In this document: positions 46,401-57,376 of the stretch, piece by piece | How the letters are laid out: each line of letters opens with the position of its first letter | Numbering within the stretch: the first letter of the stretch is position 1 | Program-made: the position numbers and the translations under genes | Notes under the pieces: generated by a model | Seen by the model: the letters and a program-made list of their open reading frames with translations, nothing else | The model's database searches: none | What the model was told of the DNA's origin: nothing | Source: Orbilia blumenaviensis | Lineage: Eukaryota > Ascomycota > Orbiliomycetes > Orbiliales > Orbiliaceae | DNA: 64,000 bases | Assembly: GCA_036872755.1 (NCBI GenBank) | Contig: JAVHNS010000017.1 | Span: 124,001-188,000 of the forward strand | Direction: 5' to 3'

Positions 46401-46727
46401 CCGCCCAAGTTCGTGTGGAGCCTGGACAGAAAGTGCTTTGTTTTCCGTAAAATGGAAATTGGAAGAATGGCATTTCCCAGAGATCGCGATAACGCTAGCA
46501 GGGCCACGAGCCGCATGCGAAGCGGCTCTGTAGCATCTGTTCCAGAGGATACGCCAGATGCAAGTTATCTCAATCACTTATCGGAAATTATTGAGGGAAG
46601 GATCGACACTGTTCTTTCCCCTATCATTGAATCTAATCTAGACGTCGATCTTACCAAAATGCAACAATTCACCCATGCAATGAAGTCTCTCAGGCAGCAA
46701 GTCCACGGTGAAGATTTGCATTGTTAG
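43455..46727 (+). CDS. Ras guanine nucleotide exchange factor (CDC25 homology domain)
   Basis: Promotes GDP/GTP exchange on a Ras-like GTPase. One uninterrupted exon gives 1090 aa from the ATG at 43455 (MSPSSAVLSKIL); the frame is open back to 43371 but has no earlier ATG, so a further 5' exon cannot be excluded. The first 550 or so residues are Ser-rich and disordered. The RasGEF N-terminal (REM) domain begins near 583 (LVVSGTFDCLLMELCTSFE) and extends to about 700. The catalytic domain covers about 730-920: LTAVDLILFRDAS, SWSWECETPY, ANFKFWIQHEIL, LVIIEALAVD. The C-terminal 170 residues are basic/Ser-rich with YRSFVKEVSVYRAV and a final FTHAMKSLRQQV-like helix. The long N-terminal extension without SH3 separates it from CDC25/SDC25; no specific orthologue is named. 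Confidence 0.88.
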   Translation: MSPSSAVLSKILGTSSSRDKALKNAQQQQPQQQYTEREYEPEPKLSFTDRRKLNAKELRLELGRGHEDTEYNVKRSGSFQRNLTLSRDNSIKHSRNSSDRVAEQTGENRQKKAKAPSTPIHTSVAQSISSYLGSFGIITPPSNSKKQCEEEEARRIEELKRSIRHLTPPRTPQRFQTSSQLLLEPINNRHTDQEWSPTQSFAKQHTRNSSTDSTASSSVSVSDVSSSDSAISPTNISRPIISTPQSNPELGSPVVGLFENPRQLFPKPPRARRSTDWAGTKNKGLPLVQLASFAEPNFSHPSQVAYDVRDMVMPVVMIANAFGFPQKASINQQPGNKQGSSTSTLSSVHDNDQKHRGDKASKKASLKAKTTLNVFPRRSFMRASSDSKIIRNNPYLHTSITQQATCSLSTQPFVEETRYSMASVTSSLENLHTINSATTCSAPMSAFDDDSSDDDYFGDFKNLSGLGTRNLRRRRASLKRFSRDSLSIATDRPFSRLSFPSKQEALGFPKEIIENRQTSTENFIPIRQIPIPEEAQLSTSAGTFNKARFGSSRVIRENEVHHLKDSDGYDHLVLEHEDGKNLVVSGTFDCLLMELCTSFETGDDETFADVFLRTSVLFTSPLILLKGLTTQFRNGNSRVQERILIVIERWLRTQPEDIFEAEATRELLLMFLAEVSCWGHTQYAIRLTQAYSLMKDKLQNFQNAVEEARKLNDSIDSVPSSSFPENLKLFFGDENIMLEVAQYLTAVDLILFRDASHTRTVVLWWTSQTIEEQNSWSWECETPYTEKMSADTVVERVNRLLRRSANFKFWIQHEILAMAKFEDRADLISSLIHLALLLRDQGNLQSCLVIIEALAVDTIISLEKTWDCVPIQRIREFSELRALLDQSNYVTFFSQCKDFAIPYFPFFVKAAATILKQSKNASSRYSDASKIHVDSQVETTLYRPPTSPMSDKSNRPPPVLLDFKKYRSFVKEVSVYRAVTKYPPKFVWSLDRKCFVFRKMEIGRMAFPRDRDNASRATSRMRSGSVASVPEDTPDASYLNHLSEIIEGRIDTVLSPIIESNLDVDLTKMQQFTHAMKSLRQQVHGEDLHC

Positions 46728-49535
46728 ATGCGAGTGCCTGATAATGATAGTCTCTAACGAGAAAAACTGTTTACCTAGGAGTTTTTTGGCCTTCTTATAC
46801 CCTTCTTGTACTACCTTTTCTTTCTTCATCTCCTTTCTTTCCTTTTCCCTTCTTAGCAGGCGCCAGGTATCTTGCTTTCTAAAATGGCCTTGTAAAAATA
46901 TCTTTGATACCCAAGAGTGACGATTTCATTTTTGTCATTTTACGACTTATTTACGACGAGATGTTTTACGACACTATTTACTACTTTTTATTACCATTCT
47001 ACGATTTGTCACGTTGATATGCTATCCATGCTCCAACGATGTTCATAATTTCATTTGTATTAACATTATCAGATCTTATTTCCTTGTTCTTTTACCTATT
47101 TATTCTATATACATATTTATATACTTGAAGCTTTGACTCTTATTCAAAATAAGATCGTGGATTATTTTTAAACCCCGATTTAAATCTAAACTCTACGGAC
47201 CCCTGTTGATCTAAGCAAGACATTTGAGAGAGCTTTTGCTCACTTCGATCATCTTGTTCCCTGTTGAAGATCAAAGGGCCCGTTAGGCCCACATGCAGTT
47301 TTTCTTACCAAGCATCCCCAAAAAGGAAAAATTCCCAAATCGAATCTTCCTGAGTCGAAAAACCTATAAACCTCTCTTTTTTTGCATAAACATATCGGCC
47401 ATAAGCCGGATATCCATACTTGTAGTATAATACAAAGTAGTTACTACCCGAAGAAGTCGGATCCTGCCTCAATTTCGTTTACGAGCCCGTCGTCGTTTGT
47501 CTTTGGTTGGTTGGTTGGGGACGGTTGACGTACGTAATTAAGTGGAGAACGGATGTTGAGGATGGGGTTTCTTCTTAGTGCCGGTTGGAGCGTGACGGGT
47601 TTTCCAATGTGGGGCCGGCTTTTACTTTTGTGAGATTTTAGTTAGTATGATGCATTAGCGGGGACGGTGATATGATACCAGTGTCGTATTTTCGGGACAA
47701 GTCAGAGATTGTGGGTCCTGGGACACTGGGTTCCTCGGCCGGTTCCTAAGATGTGGTTCTTGGATGGGAGGTTTGTTGGCAGCTCTAGCTCTTCCCCACA
47801 GATATGCTATGCACTAGTTGGGTAGCGTATCTATGCTATAGGTTGGTTTATACAGCTATAGAATGAGGTTTGATATTATTCAATAGTATAAAAATATAAA
47901 ATGCGATAGAGGCTCTGGTAGCAATGAGACTAGCGACAAATGGTTAAGATATGACGGATACTCGACCAACCTTTAGTTCGTGGTGGACAGGCTTTTGTGT
48001 TATAACATTATAATAACTACAAAATTTTGGTTTATTTATGTAAAGTCGAGGTCTGGGTATGAGACAGGCAGATGATTATGTTCCGCGTTTATAACAGATA
48101 TTAAGGGAGTAACGACAATACATTCGAACACTGTTCAGTTTCAGTTTCAGACTTCGTTGACTTGACTAAGTCTAACAATTTAAAGATATGCATTTAACCG
48201 ATGCTATAGACCAAGGAAACAGCACCTATCAATGGCCCATGAAGAGCGGGCTCGAGCGTGCTCTAAATCATTCTACCGTAATAATTAACTGCATGGTATT
48301 CTTACTACGATCTTAACCTGGTGCTAATATTATACTGTTAGCTGCATTCGATTAGCATTGCACGCTCTAGCCCAACTGGCCCGCCGGCTACTTAAAATAC
48401 TCTTAAACATAATCGATCATGGTATGATGTATTGAGATAGTCATCATAACACCGAGTAAGGTTAGGTATGCTATCGTGGCTGAAACAGGTCATTGACCTC
48501 CGTCCGACAAAACCACGTGTGCGAGTGCGTACTGTCTCGAAATCTATGTAGCTATATGTTTGCATTAGTACCAATAAATCTACCAAGGCTATTCATTTTC
48601 GAACCCTGGTAAAATGCATGGTCTGGTATTATTAATTAGTGAATATCTGAGACTGGTAGCTGCCAGATCCAGCCTAAACTCGTGTGCACGCAATTTTGTG
48701 GTATCAACTAAATTTATCTCCACGGCTTCTCCGAGGCATATATATGCATGTGCTTTGGCTCCTAAAGTTGTTGTCATGTCATGATATATCGATGTCAATG
48801 TTTAATTAAACTTGGGTATATTTTCTTTAAATGGGTTGAACCCCGAAACATGTATATGCTAAATAAACCCTCTCCATTCCGAGTAATCCCTTGCTATTCT
48901 CTAGGAAAATTCATGATTTTGGCGTGGTGTTGAACCGACTGAGGTCGAGAGATAGACCTGTCGGGAAATCGATCCCAGCTGGAATATTAATTCCCCGGCC
49001 GGCAGGATATACACTATGGGTATATGTATAGGGCTGCCGTTTTGGGCGTTTGCGGCGTTTCGTATACCAGGTACTGTCAAATCGAATCGAGCCTGGGCTT
49101 AAAGGGAAAAAACAGATCGAACCCTTTTTCCATTTGAATCATAAAACGCTCAGGCCTCCATGCTATACAATGATAGGGCCCGGTTAAAAAAACTCGGTGT
49201 TCGGGGAAGGGGGACCAATGCCCAAAAAAGACCGGATGGTTTGTTTCAGTATGAGTGTGCAGCGCTGGGTACGTACAGGTACAAGTTTATACGGTCGGAC
49301 ATCGCAGTTCGCCGGGTCCGTTCATGCCAAGGCCCTTTCTCATCAACGCGAAGCCGCATCCGTTACTGTGTCCACAGCGCCCTAAGCAGCACAAGCAGCG
49401 CAGCGCATCCCACTACGCACTTGAACAAACAGTCTACACAAAAAAACTTACCCGACATCTATACCCGAGCTTTTTTGCCCCATTAGAAAGAAAAAAAACT
49501 GGAATAGAGATATAAGGGTGTGTATTTACCGACAA
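46728..49535. other. Long intergenic region between RasGEF and ZIP genes
   Basis: About 2.8 kb, AT-rich, no gene recognised. A small inverted repeat (48248-48261 / 48360-48373, 13 of 14 bases paired) flanks about 100 nt. Short frames near 48392-48798 and 49160-49515 overlap and lack family features. Confidence 0.5.
48248..48373. repeat. Short inverted repeat pair, possible MITE remnant
   Basis: GGGCTCGAGCGTGC and GCACGCTCTAGCCC, 14 nt with one mismatch, separated by 98 nt of AT-rich sequence. No target duplication recognised. Confidence 0.3.
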
Positions 49536-51246
49536 ATGGCTTTGTTACAGCTGCTCAATCGCCGCGTGACGCGTGCATTGTGGCTGTTGCTTGCGCTGGG
49601 AACTGTATACACCGTGGCAGCATATAAGCAGGAATGGCTGGAGAACCCAAGGGAATTGTCGCTGCAGGAGATTGATGACCAGTTGCAGGTACTTTTTCAA
49701 TTCTTGAAATAAAATGGAATAAAATAAAATCGTTCAGTGGATGTGAGCTAAAGATGTAACTTTTTGAATGATAGACATGTGAGGTTGTTCAAGAGCTCAA
49801 CTTCCGTAAGGTGCAGAGTGCACCGACGACTGAAAGCTGGACGAAGCAATTGTTCGCCGTATTGTTCCCTGGATCGCCGGCTGTCAATGCGCTGCTTGCT
49901 ACTGCCTATATCTCTGGCCCCCCGAGTATGTGAAATCATTAGAAATCTACAATAAGAGTATTCAGATGCTGAGTGAAGCTAACTATCCGGATGTGAAAAA
50001 ACTCTTAGACTTTATCCTTGCCCTCGTACCCGCTAATATCGACCCAGCAAGCTTGACGGTCATGGTAGCATTCGCAGTTGGCGGCCTTCTCGGAGATGTC
50101 TTTTTCCACCTGATGCCCCAGACGTTCATGGGTGAAGTCCACGAAGAACGTGTACGTTTCGTCATGGTCGAGGAAAAGCGAAATACTCTACTCGGACTTG
50201 CTATCATGGTCGGGTTTGTGGCGTTTATTGTTCTAGATAAGGGTATGAGAATTGCTGCGGGAGGTGGGGATGGTCATTCCCATTCTCATGGTCATGATCA
50301 CAGCCAGGCTGAAGGTACTTCGACCGCGTTGGCGGAGAAGTCGGGAGAGCTGAGGCAGAGGAAGGGGAAAGAGGAGAAGGGTGACTCTGTCGTCGAAAAG
50401 ACCGAGGAGAAGGCCCCCGGGATGTCGATCAAGGTTTCCTCGTATCTTAACATGGCGTAAGTGGATTCGTCACGGGAAAGATTCGGAAGGGATTTTACTA
50501 ATGTTACTGTGTGATACATAGTGCTGATGTGAGTATATGGATTGTCCTGAAGATACAGGAATTTGCTGACAAATTTTGACAGTTCTCCCACAATATCACT
50601 GATGGATTGGCTATCGCGGCTTCCTTCTATGCTGGGCCTACTATTGGCGCTACCACTACCGTCGCGGTGTTCTTCCACGAGGTAATACGCCACCCCTAGA
50701 AAATGGAGGATGCGTATTAACATGCCCCATAGATTCCACACGAAGTTGGCGATTTTGCATTGTTGATCCAGGGAGGATTCACAAAGGGACAAGCTATCGC
50801 AGCTCAATTTGTCGCAGCGGTATTTACAACCCCTTCTCAATTTTAATGTTTTATTTTACTTCTAACACATGGTAGATTGGCGCCTTTCTGGGAACATTCA
50901 TTGGTATCTGGATTCAAGAGTACAGCCCTCCATCCAGCGACACCCAGGGCTCCGGCGGAAGTGCCGGTCTCTTCGGCACTTCTGCTACTCTCGGTGATTT
51001 GGTTCTCCCGTTCACTGCCGGTAAGAATTTATAATAACAGCATCCCTATATTAATATTTTTCTAACGTTGACGGGCTGATGTCATTTCCAGGTGGTTTCT
51101 TGTATATTGCTACTGTTGGTGTTATTCCCGAGCTTTTGGAGACAGGACCGAACCGGGGGCTTGAGCTTAAGAAATCGTTGGTGCAAGCGCTGGCGATGGC
51201 TGCCGGTGCCGGCATTATGCTGGCTATCTCCTGGGCTGAGGCTTAA
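49536..51246 (+). CDS. ZIP-family zinc transporter (YKE4/SLC39A7 type)
   Basis: Moves zinc into the cytosol, for this subfamily usually from the ER or secretory pathway. Eight exons keep phase: 49536-49688, 49775-49925, 49979-50456, 50522-50528 (7 nt), 50583-50681, 50733-50819, 50876-51020, 51092-51246 (424 aa). An N-terminal hydrophobic segment is a signal anchor or signal peptide. TM1 contains [25 protein letters not shown], then the His-rich cytosolic loop [10 protein letters not shown] at about 190. The metal site of TM4/TM5 is complete: HNITDG (His266, Asn267, Asp270) and HEIPHE (His295, Glu296, His299, Glu300), the HEIPHEVGD form distinguishing KE4-type ZIPs. The microexon is needed to place ADFSHN in frame. 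The N-terminal SPP-NLxxF segment differs slightly, so exon 2/3 borders are the weakest. Confidence 0.93.
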
Positions 51247-51762
51247 GCACATAATAATGATAGATCACGGCGAATCATGAAGTGAATTGTTTAGTAGAGG
51301 CGGGAAAAACATTGTAGAAGGCGGACCGAAGAAAAAATATAGAGTAATCAAAAGCGTATGGTTTTTTTTATTTTTTATTTTGTCTATAATCGAGATTTTC
51401 TGTGTTATACATGTATTGAGCTTCCGGTTCCGATCTTGCATATCGCGATATCGGTTGTGGCTAGGGGAAAAAAAGCGGCCCGGTTCAGGCTATTGTTAAG
51501 CGTGTGCTGCAGCAATTGGATTGTTCTTTAGCGCAAGATAAGAATGCGTGGGGATATAGATTGCACCATTTCCTTCGAACTCTATCCGCTGGTCCGTTGC
51601 ATCTCTGTCATACTCATCTATTCGATTGATCAATTGTTATTACGAGCTATATACGACGCTTATTATCCAATATGGTTCGGTCCCCCTTTGTTTTGTTTGC
51701 TGAGGAGTTTGTTTTTTGTGTTTGCTCGATTTTATTATACATGCAAAATTTATACATGCAAA
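51247..51762. other. Intergenic region between ZIP and fRMsr genes
   Basis: Two genes in tandem; AT-rich, no gene seen. The leader of the next gene probably starts within the last 150 nt. Confidence 0.55.
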
Positions 51763-53407
51763 ATGCATGTTCAGGTGTGTGTTCTATCCGTAACGGAAAT
51801 ATAATTGAGACCTCTGATAGGTTCACGCGGATGCAACACACTTTGGCGCCAACGTCACCAAACACGATGCCTATGAGCAAGTAATTGAACAGCTGCAGGG
51901 TCTTATGGACGGCCAGAGGAACTGGGTATGCCCTTGTTATGTGATAGTTTATACTCGAATCACGTGTTTCATAAGAGCTGAACCGTTTGCGGTGATGGTG
52001 GTGGATGATGAAATGATTAGGTCTGGTAAGTTTAGGCTTGCGGATTTCGCGAAGCTTACTGCTCCCTTTTTCTCTCAAGATGAAACAGTTGGGTACATGT
52101 ATGGGGCCGGAAAGCTCTTTTGGTGGAGAGGGCTAAAAGTTTCAAACCAGTAACCTAGCGAACGCCGCGAGTTTACTTTGGCACGGCTTGAAGGCGCTGC
52201 CGGAGCCTTCGAGTAAGGTTAATTGGGCGGGTCAGTTCAAGCTTCCTTCCTCCCTTTTCTCTTTTCTTCTTGGTAGTGGCATATGCCGTTCGTTTATACG
52301 CACATACGTATTGGCAAGAGGGTTTAAAGTTCGGGTGAAGCTGACCCGGTATCCACTTAGGGTTTTATGTTCGTGATGGGCCGGATAACTTGATTCTAGG
52401 GCCGTTCCAAGGAAGGGTTAGTCAAAAGATGCTCCAGTTTGTGGCATTTTGATAGTCTGGTTTCTGGGATTTCCTAGCTTCCTGAGCTATTGTAGTTTTG
52501 TCGATCTTTTGCTGAATAGCCATATTTGCATGGATGGAACAGGTAGCTTGTCAAACGATATCCTTTTCACGGGGTAAGTTCGTTTGTTTAAAATATCCCT
52601 AATCCTGCAGCTGCGCAGAGCCCCAGGGCCTTACGAGCTACGATTTCTGGGTTTGAAGCTAATCATTTAACATCTTTGGGACTGGGGGATAAAAAGGGGT
52701 TTGCGGAAGAGCGGCAAGGACGGCAGAAACACAGATCGTGGACGACGTGCACAGCGATGTTAGCCACGTTGCCTGTGATAGCAGCACGAAGAGTGAAATT
52801 GTGGTCCCTATATTGTTCAATGGTGAGGTAAGTTCGTTTTATGACAGGAGCAGAAAAACGGGAAAATATCAGTGTTCCTGCAGGCGGGATGCAGTTATTG
52901 ATTAGACAGGCTGCCACGTTTTTTTTTTTTTTTTTTTCTTTCTTTCTTTCTTTACCTTCAGACGCTTAGAAATCTTCCTTCGCTGGTGGGGATTTTCCTG
53001 GTCGTACAGGGATGGCAGTTCTTATCTTCATGAGCTCTGCCGCACAGATGGCAGAACAGAGATGCAATATCAAAGTTTTTGCGAAAGAAAAAAAAGGAGG
53101 CTAATAAGTGGCAATTGAAACCAATGATCTTAGGTTGTGGGTGTTATCGATATTGATTGTGAGGAAGAGAAGGTAAGCCAGGTTTTACAATTTTTTATTT
53201 TTATTTTTTGCCCTATTTTTTGGACTTCAGGCTTGCATTTTGCATTTGCATGTTTGTGCCACAGCACCCTCCCCATCCGGCGTCCCTTTGAGAATCTGAC
53301 ATGGCCTGTCCTCCTGTTCTTAGGGTTTCACAGAGGAGGATCGGGAGGCTTTGGAAAGGATTGCGGTGCTTCTGGCCGCGGGCTGCAACTGGGCGTCGTT
53401 AGGGTAA
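51763..53407 (+). CDS. Free methionine-(R)-sulfoxide reductase (GAF domain, fRMsr)
   Basis: Reduces free Met-R-sulfoxide, a repair step in oxidative stress. Eight small exons join in phase: 51763-51774 (12 nt), 51821-51925, 52140-52230, 52361-52416, 52543-52573, 52697-52827, 53134-53172, 53324-53407 (182 aa, the family size). The whole protein is one GAF fold: HADATHFGANVTKHDAYEQV, NLANAASLLWHGL, VNWAGFYVRDGPDNLILGPF, SKSEIVVPI-like TKSEIVVPILFNGE, VVGVIDIDCEEE, and the end LLAAGCNW. The three catalytic cysteines fall at Cys91 (VACQT), Cys101 (GVCG) and Cys125 (HVACD), the same numbers as in yeast YKL069W. The start exon MHVQ is inferred and short; the usual fungal N-terminus MVHADSTHF suggests the true first exon may be differently placed. 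Confidence 0.9.
52918..52953 (+). repeat. Poly-T and (TTTC)n tract inside an fRMsr intron
   Basis: About twenty T followed by CTTT repeats in intron 6 (52828-53133). Simple sequence. Confidence 0.8.
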
Positions 53408-56400
53408 TTTAGCACGATATGTCGACAATTTGGAAATCTTTCCGACGTTAACGATATGGAGAAAATTTACTCTGTACTCTGTATTTGGGGTTAATTGTGT
53501 ACTGTGTAGATAGAGACTTGCCAATGGCAGCCTAGTCTGGTGAGACCATTGGATTTGGCGGGAGAAACCCAGAAAATGCAGGTTTCACGGTGCACGGTAG
53601 TGGGTCGACGCCCCAGGGCTATCCCAAAGGAGCCTTAGCATGATGCAGCCCATCGCCCCTGTTTAATAGATGTGGTCGCGCGGTCGCTCGGCTCATGAAT
53701 TTTCTTCCGGCAGCGATTCATGACCTAGCCAACAAAACTAGTTTTAACATTTGCCTTTCCCAGACCACACCAAGGGCTTTTTCTTTTCAAGGTCAGCCAG
53801 CCAAGGTCGTTGAAGCGAAGTAGTTTTGGGGGAGTAGCTTTTTTCGAAGAAATTTCGATAAGTTCGCGAGCAAGCATCCAGCCTGTTCGATGAGATTATG
53901 GTCACTAAAAACAAACACGTTTTCAAGCATCATTTCCGCTCGGACCCACCAAGACACGTGAAGCTGGAGACAATGCGAAACATTTCGCTGTCGCTGGTGA
54001 GTATCAAGACTGGGAAGTCGCTTGTCGATGGGATCGAGAGGGAGGGAAGAGGCCTAGGAGGATGGATCTCTCGGTTAATGGACCTTTGAAGCCACTCGGC
54101 TGAGAGTCCGGCACTGCATTGACATTGCATAAAGTACGGACATAGATCCGGGTCCACCAGGGGACAATATTTTGGGAGAGGGAGAGGGAGAGCTATAAAA
54201 AGATACTTTTCGATGATATGATACCAGCTGTGAAAATGCCTTTCTGTTCGGGTTAATTTTAATAGGATTCTCATGATGTTATGGTTTTGTCATAAGGTTG
54301 ACAAGCTGCGGGTTGAATATCAGACACAGGTGCACATGGAAGTCCGTCTGTAACTACTCGATATGATGTCCGCGAACAAGCGATATGTCATGTCTCAATA
54401 TATAATAAAATAGTAATAACTGTTACGATCAAAAATGGGGGTGGAAATGGTTTTTTTTTTTACGGTCTAAATTACTCTGCTTTTAGATTTTCTTGACTTT
54501 TTCTTCCGTTGACCAGGTTCAAAAAAGTAATAGTCGTCCATTTCCGAGAATATCTTATCACCCCCAAAAAAGCTCCACAATAGAGAGATTACATGAAGGT
54601 ATTGGTACATAATAAGGATAGTGAAATACGTGAACATCACGTACATGGTGCGGGCAGACATGTGGCAGAAAATCTCCTGCAGGCCCGGTTTGACGTTGGA
54701 TGGTACATACTAAATAATAATACAATAGAGGTACAAAATATCCACGTCGAGATGCGGAGAGTATGGGAAGCATATACATGTACCAGTACTAGTACCCTTT
54801 ATCTTTTTTTTGTTTTACATCTGACCTGCCGTTAAAGCCCTTTTTTTTGGTGGTGGTCGTTGTTGCAGAATATCAGCACGGTGTGTCGCTCGGGATCCAT
54901 CCATGGATAGTCTCATGGGTTGCCGGATGGTGGATTTGTTTTGGGGTGGCAGTTGGTGGTGGTGGATGGGATGGGATGGGATGGGGATGGGGTTCGATAC
55001 ATCTCGGTTCCCCTTTTTTCTTCTTGGGGCGGGCAAGCCTCCTTTCCTTTTCTGAAGTCCTGAGGGTCCAGATAGAAGTACCGATGCTAGTAAAATTAGG
55101 CGTGAAGGTACTTGAGACTACCTGATATTAGCAGACATTAACAGTTAACATTAAACATGATCTCTTGTACCTGGCGATACCAGACCAGACCAGACTATGT
55201 TCCCAAACCCTCCCCCATATCCCCCCCTGCTCTGTTCTCGCCTTCTCTTCCCTTGAAGAACCTCGTTTTTTCTTTTCTTTTTCACCGTTTTACTCCTATT
55301 TCCTTTTCCTCCTTCTCTACTTCTCCTCCATCTCCCATGAAGGTTTGGGCCGATGCGCACCCCCCAGAAATCTGAAAGCCAAAAGAAGAATACAGGTACT
55401 AAAACCAACTGGTCCATTCCGCCTTTGGGGACATTCATTATCAATCAATCAAACCCCGTTCCCATCCATCCATCCCCATCGCCTTCACGCTCTTCCTTCC
55501 TTCTTCTTCTCTTCTTCTCCTTCGCCTGCTCCCTCTCCTGTCCTGATCCGTCGTTTGCTGTGCCTGTCTGGTCTACCCGTCTATTCTTTCGTTGCTCGTT
55601 CGCCAAATTAAATAAAAAACACTCCTTTCGAAATTTATCCAACTCGAACTCGTCAACTCGGCTGATAAAATTACCCGTAACGACGAATTAAATATATCCT
55701 AACCTGACCTCTTTTTCTTCGATCGCGGAAAACACGCTCCGTTTCGATACCGACTTTGGGTTTCTTATCTTTTCCAATCGTGTAAAGCTGCTTGGAAAAC
55801 GCCGCATCGTCCACTAGGTCTTTTTTTCTTTCTTGATACGGTAAGCATAGAATCGCGAGATATATACATTAAAACAGCGATCATTGTCGACACCGCTTCG
55901 GTGTCGCCATTTGGATCGCTTGCACTATCTCCTTTCGTGTTCATCGCCGTGTGTTTCGCTCGATTCCCTTTTTTTTTTTTTTGCCCTTCTCTCGTTGCAT
56001 TTTGGCTTTTCCCCTCTCACCAATCCACCAGTCCACCGACTCTGTATCCACCGGCCTATAACCAATTCCATCCGTTCACTATTACCTCCTGTCACATCTT
56101 CACAAGGAGAGAACTTATCGCTAGAAAGCGCTATTTTTTAAATCCTTATTTTTCCTTCTTTCTTGAATAGAATCTATTCAGAAGCGTGCCGGCTGGTGGC
56201 CTGCTTGTCTGCCTGTGAGCCTGCCGAGACTTCCCCGATTCCCTGTCTTGCGCTGGCTTCGGATTGGATTTGGCGCATTTTCAATTTAATTGTAATTTCA
56301 CCTTCACATTTCTCCTTCCATTTCCCTGAATACCCTCCACAACACACACACTTAAACACAATCCCCCCCATACCTTTCCTATACCAGACTATCGCCTCCC

Positions 56401-57376
56401 TGTCGCCAATCTATCTACTCCCGCCTCATCGCAAACCTCAAAACCTCGGCCTGCAAGACAGCCAGTACAGGTGCGAATCAGAGAGCCGGACAACGACACA
56501 GAGCGTTAGAATAAAGTAAAAAACCCCCAATACCCTCAACCCTTCACGGGTTGCCGCACCTCCGTCATAATCATCAGATCACTCGCATCGATTACACCTG
56601 CCTTGTCAAACCTCGGTGAGGCTTGCGTTTCCCCAATTCTGACGGACTCGAAGCCACAAAGAGCTTGTTCTCAAGGTTGGTGTTTGATTTGTTCCGTCAA
56701 GCAGCGGCACAGGATAACCCTTTTACGCGAAACCTGACCCACCTTGATACCTAATCTGTGTCCTCACTGTCTATTTGTCGGAGGGCTGGGAAAAGCGTCC
56801 GAACAAGGTTGCTAGCGAGACAGCCGGACACGGGCATTCCCAAAGCATCTCCAAAAAGCCTATACTTTCGCAAGCTTCCATCGTCATTTTGTCTACCGGT
56901 CATCACGAAAGGGAAAGAAAAATAAAACAAAGTCAAAATTGAAAGGCGGCGTTCCTGCAGTCTCTCCCCCCTTTTGGATTTTATACATCTGTCCCACTGT
57001 GGCGGCTGTCTTCCCTTTTCCTAACCTGAAGGTTGGATATCCTTATCCCGCTGCAAGGACACCAAACACGGCAAGGGGGTTTATCGGAATCATTTGCTGT
57101 CTTTTTTCGTTCCAGAATAATATGTAAAAAGCCACCCCATGCGAGTTTCGTCGTTTTTGCATGTTTTCTTCCATTAAGAGCTCATTTACACTCCCTCGTG
57201 GCGTTTGGACATACATGTCGGTTCTTGGTGACAGATCATACTGACTCGGTCGATTTAGATATTTCATTTGGAAATCGCAATAATCTCATACGCGACCCGG
57301 TTTTTCGACCTTGACCGATTGCAAAACCCCCGATACCCTTCCGCCGCTGGCATTCTGTTTTTAAACCACCTTCAAA
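53408..57376. promoter_or_regulatory. Long region upstream of the G-alpha gene
   Basis: About 4 kb. No gene recognised in 53408-55150. From about 55200 to 56500 the plus strand is strongly pyrimidine-rich with CT, CCAT and T runs, typical of fungal promoters and long 5' leaders, and short overlapping frames (for example 55884-56170) would act as upstream ORFs if transcribed. The leader may contain introns, but boundaries cannot be set from sequence alone. Confidence 0.45.
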
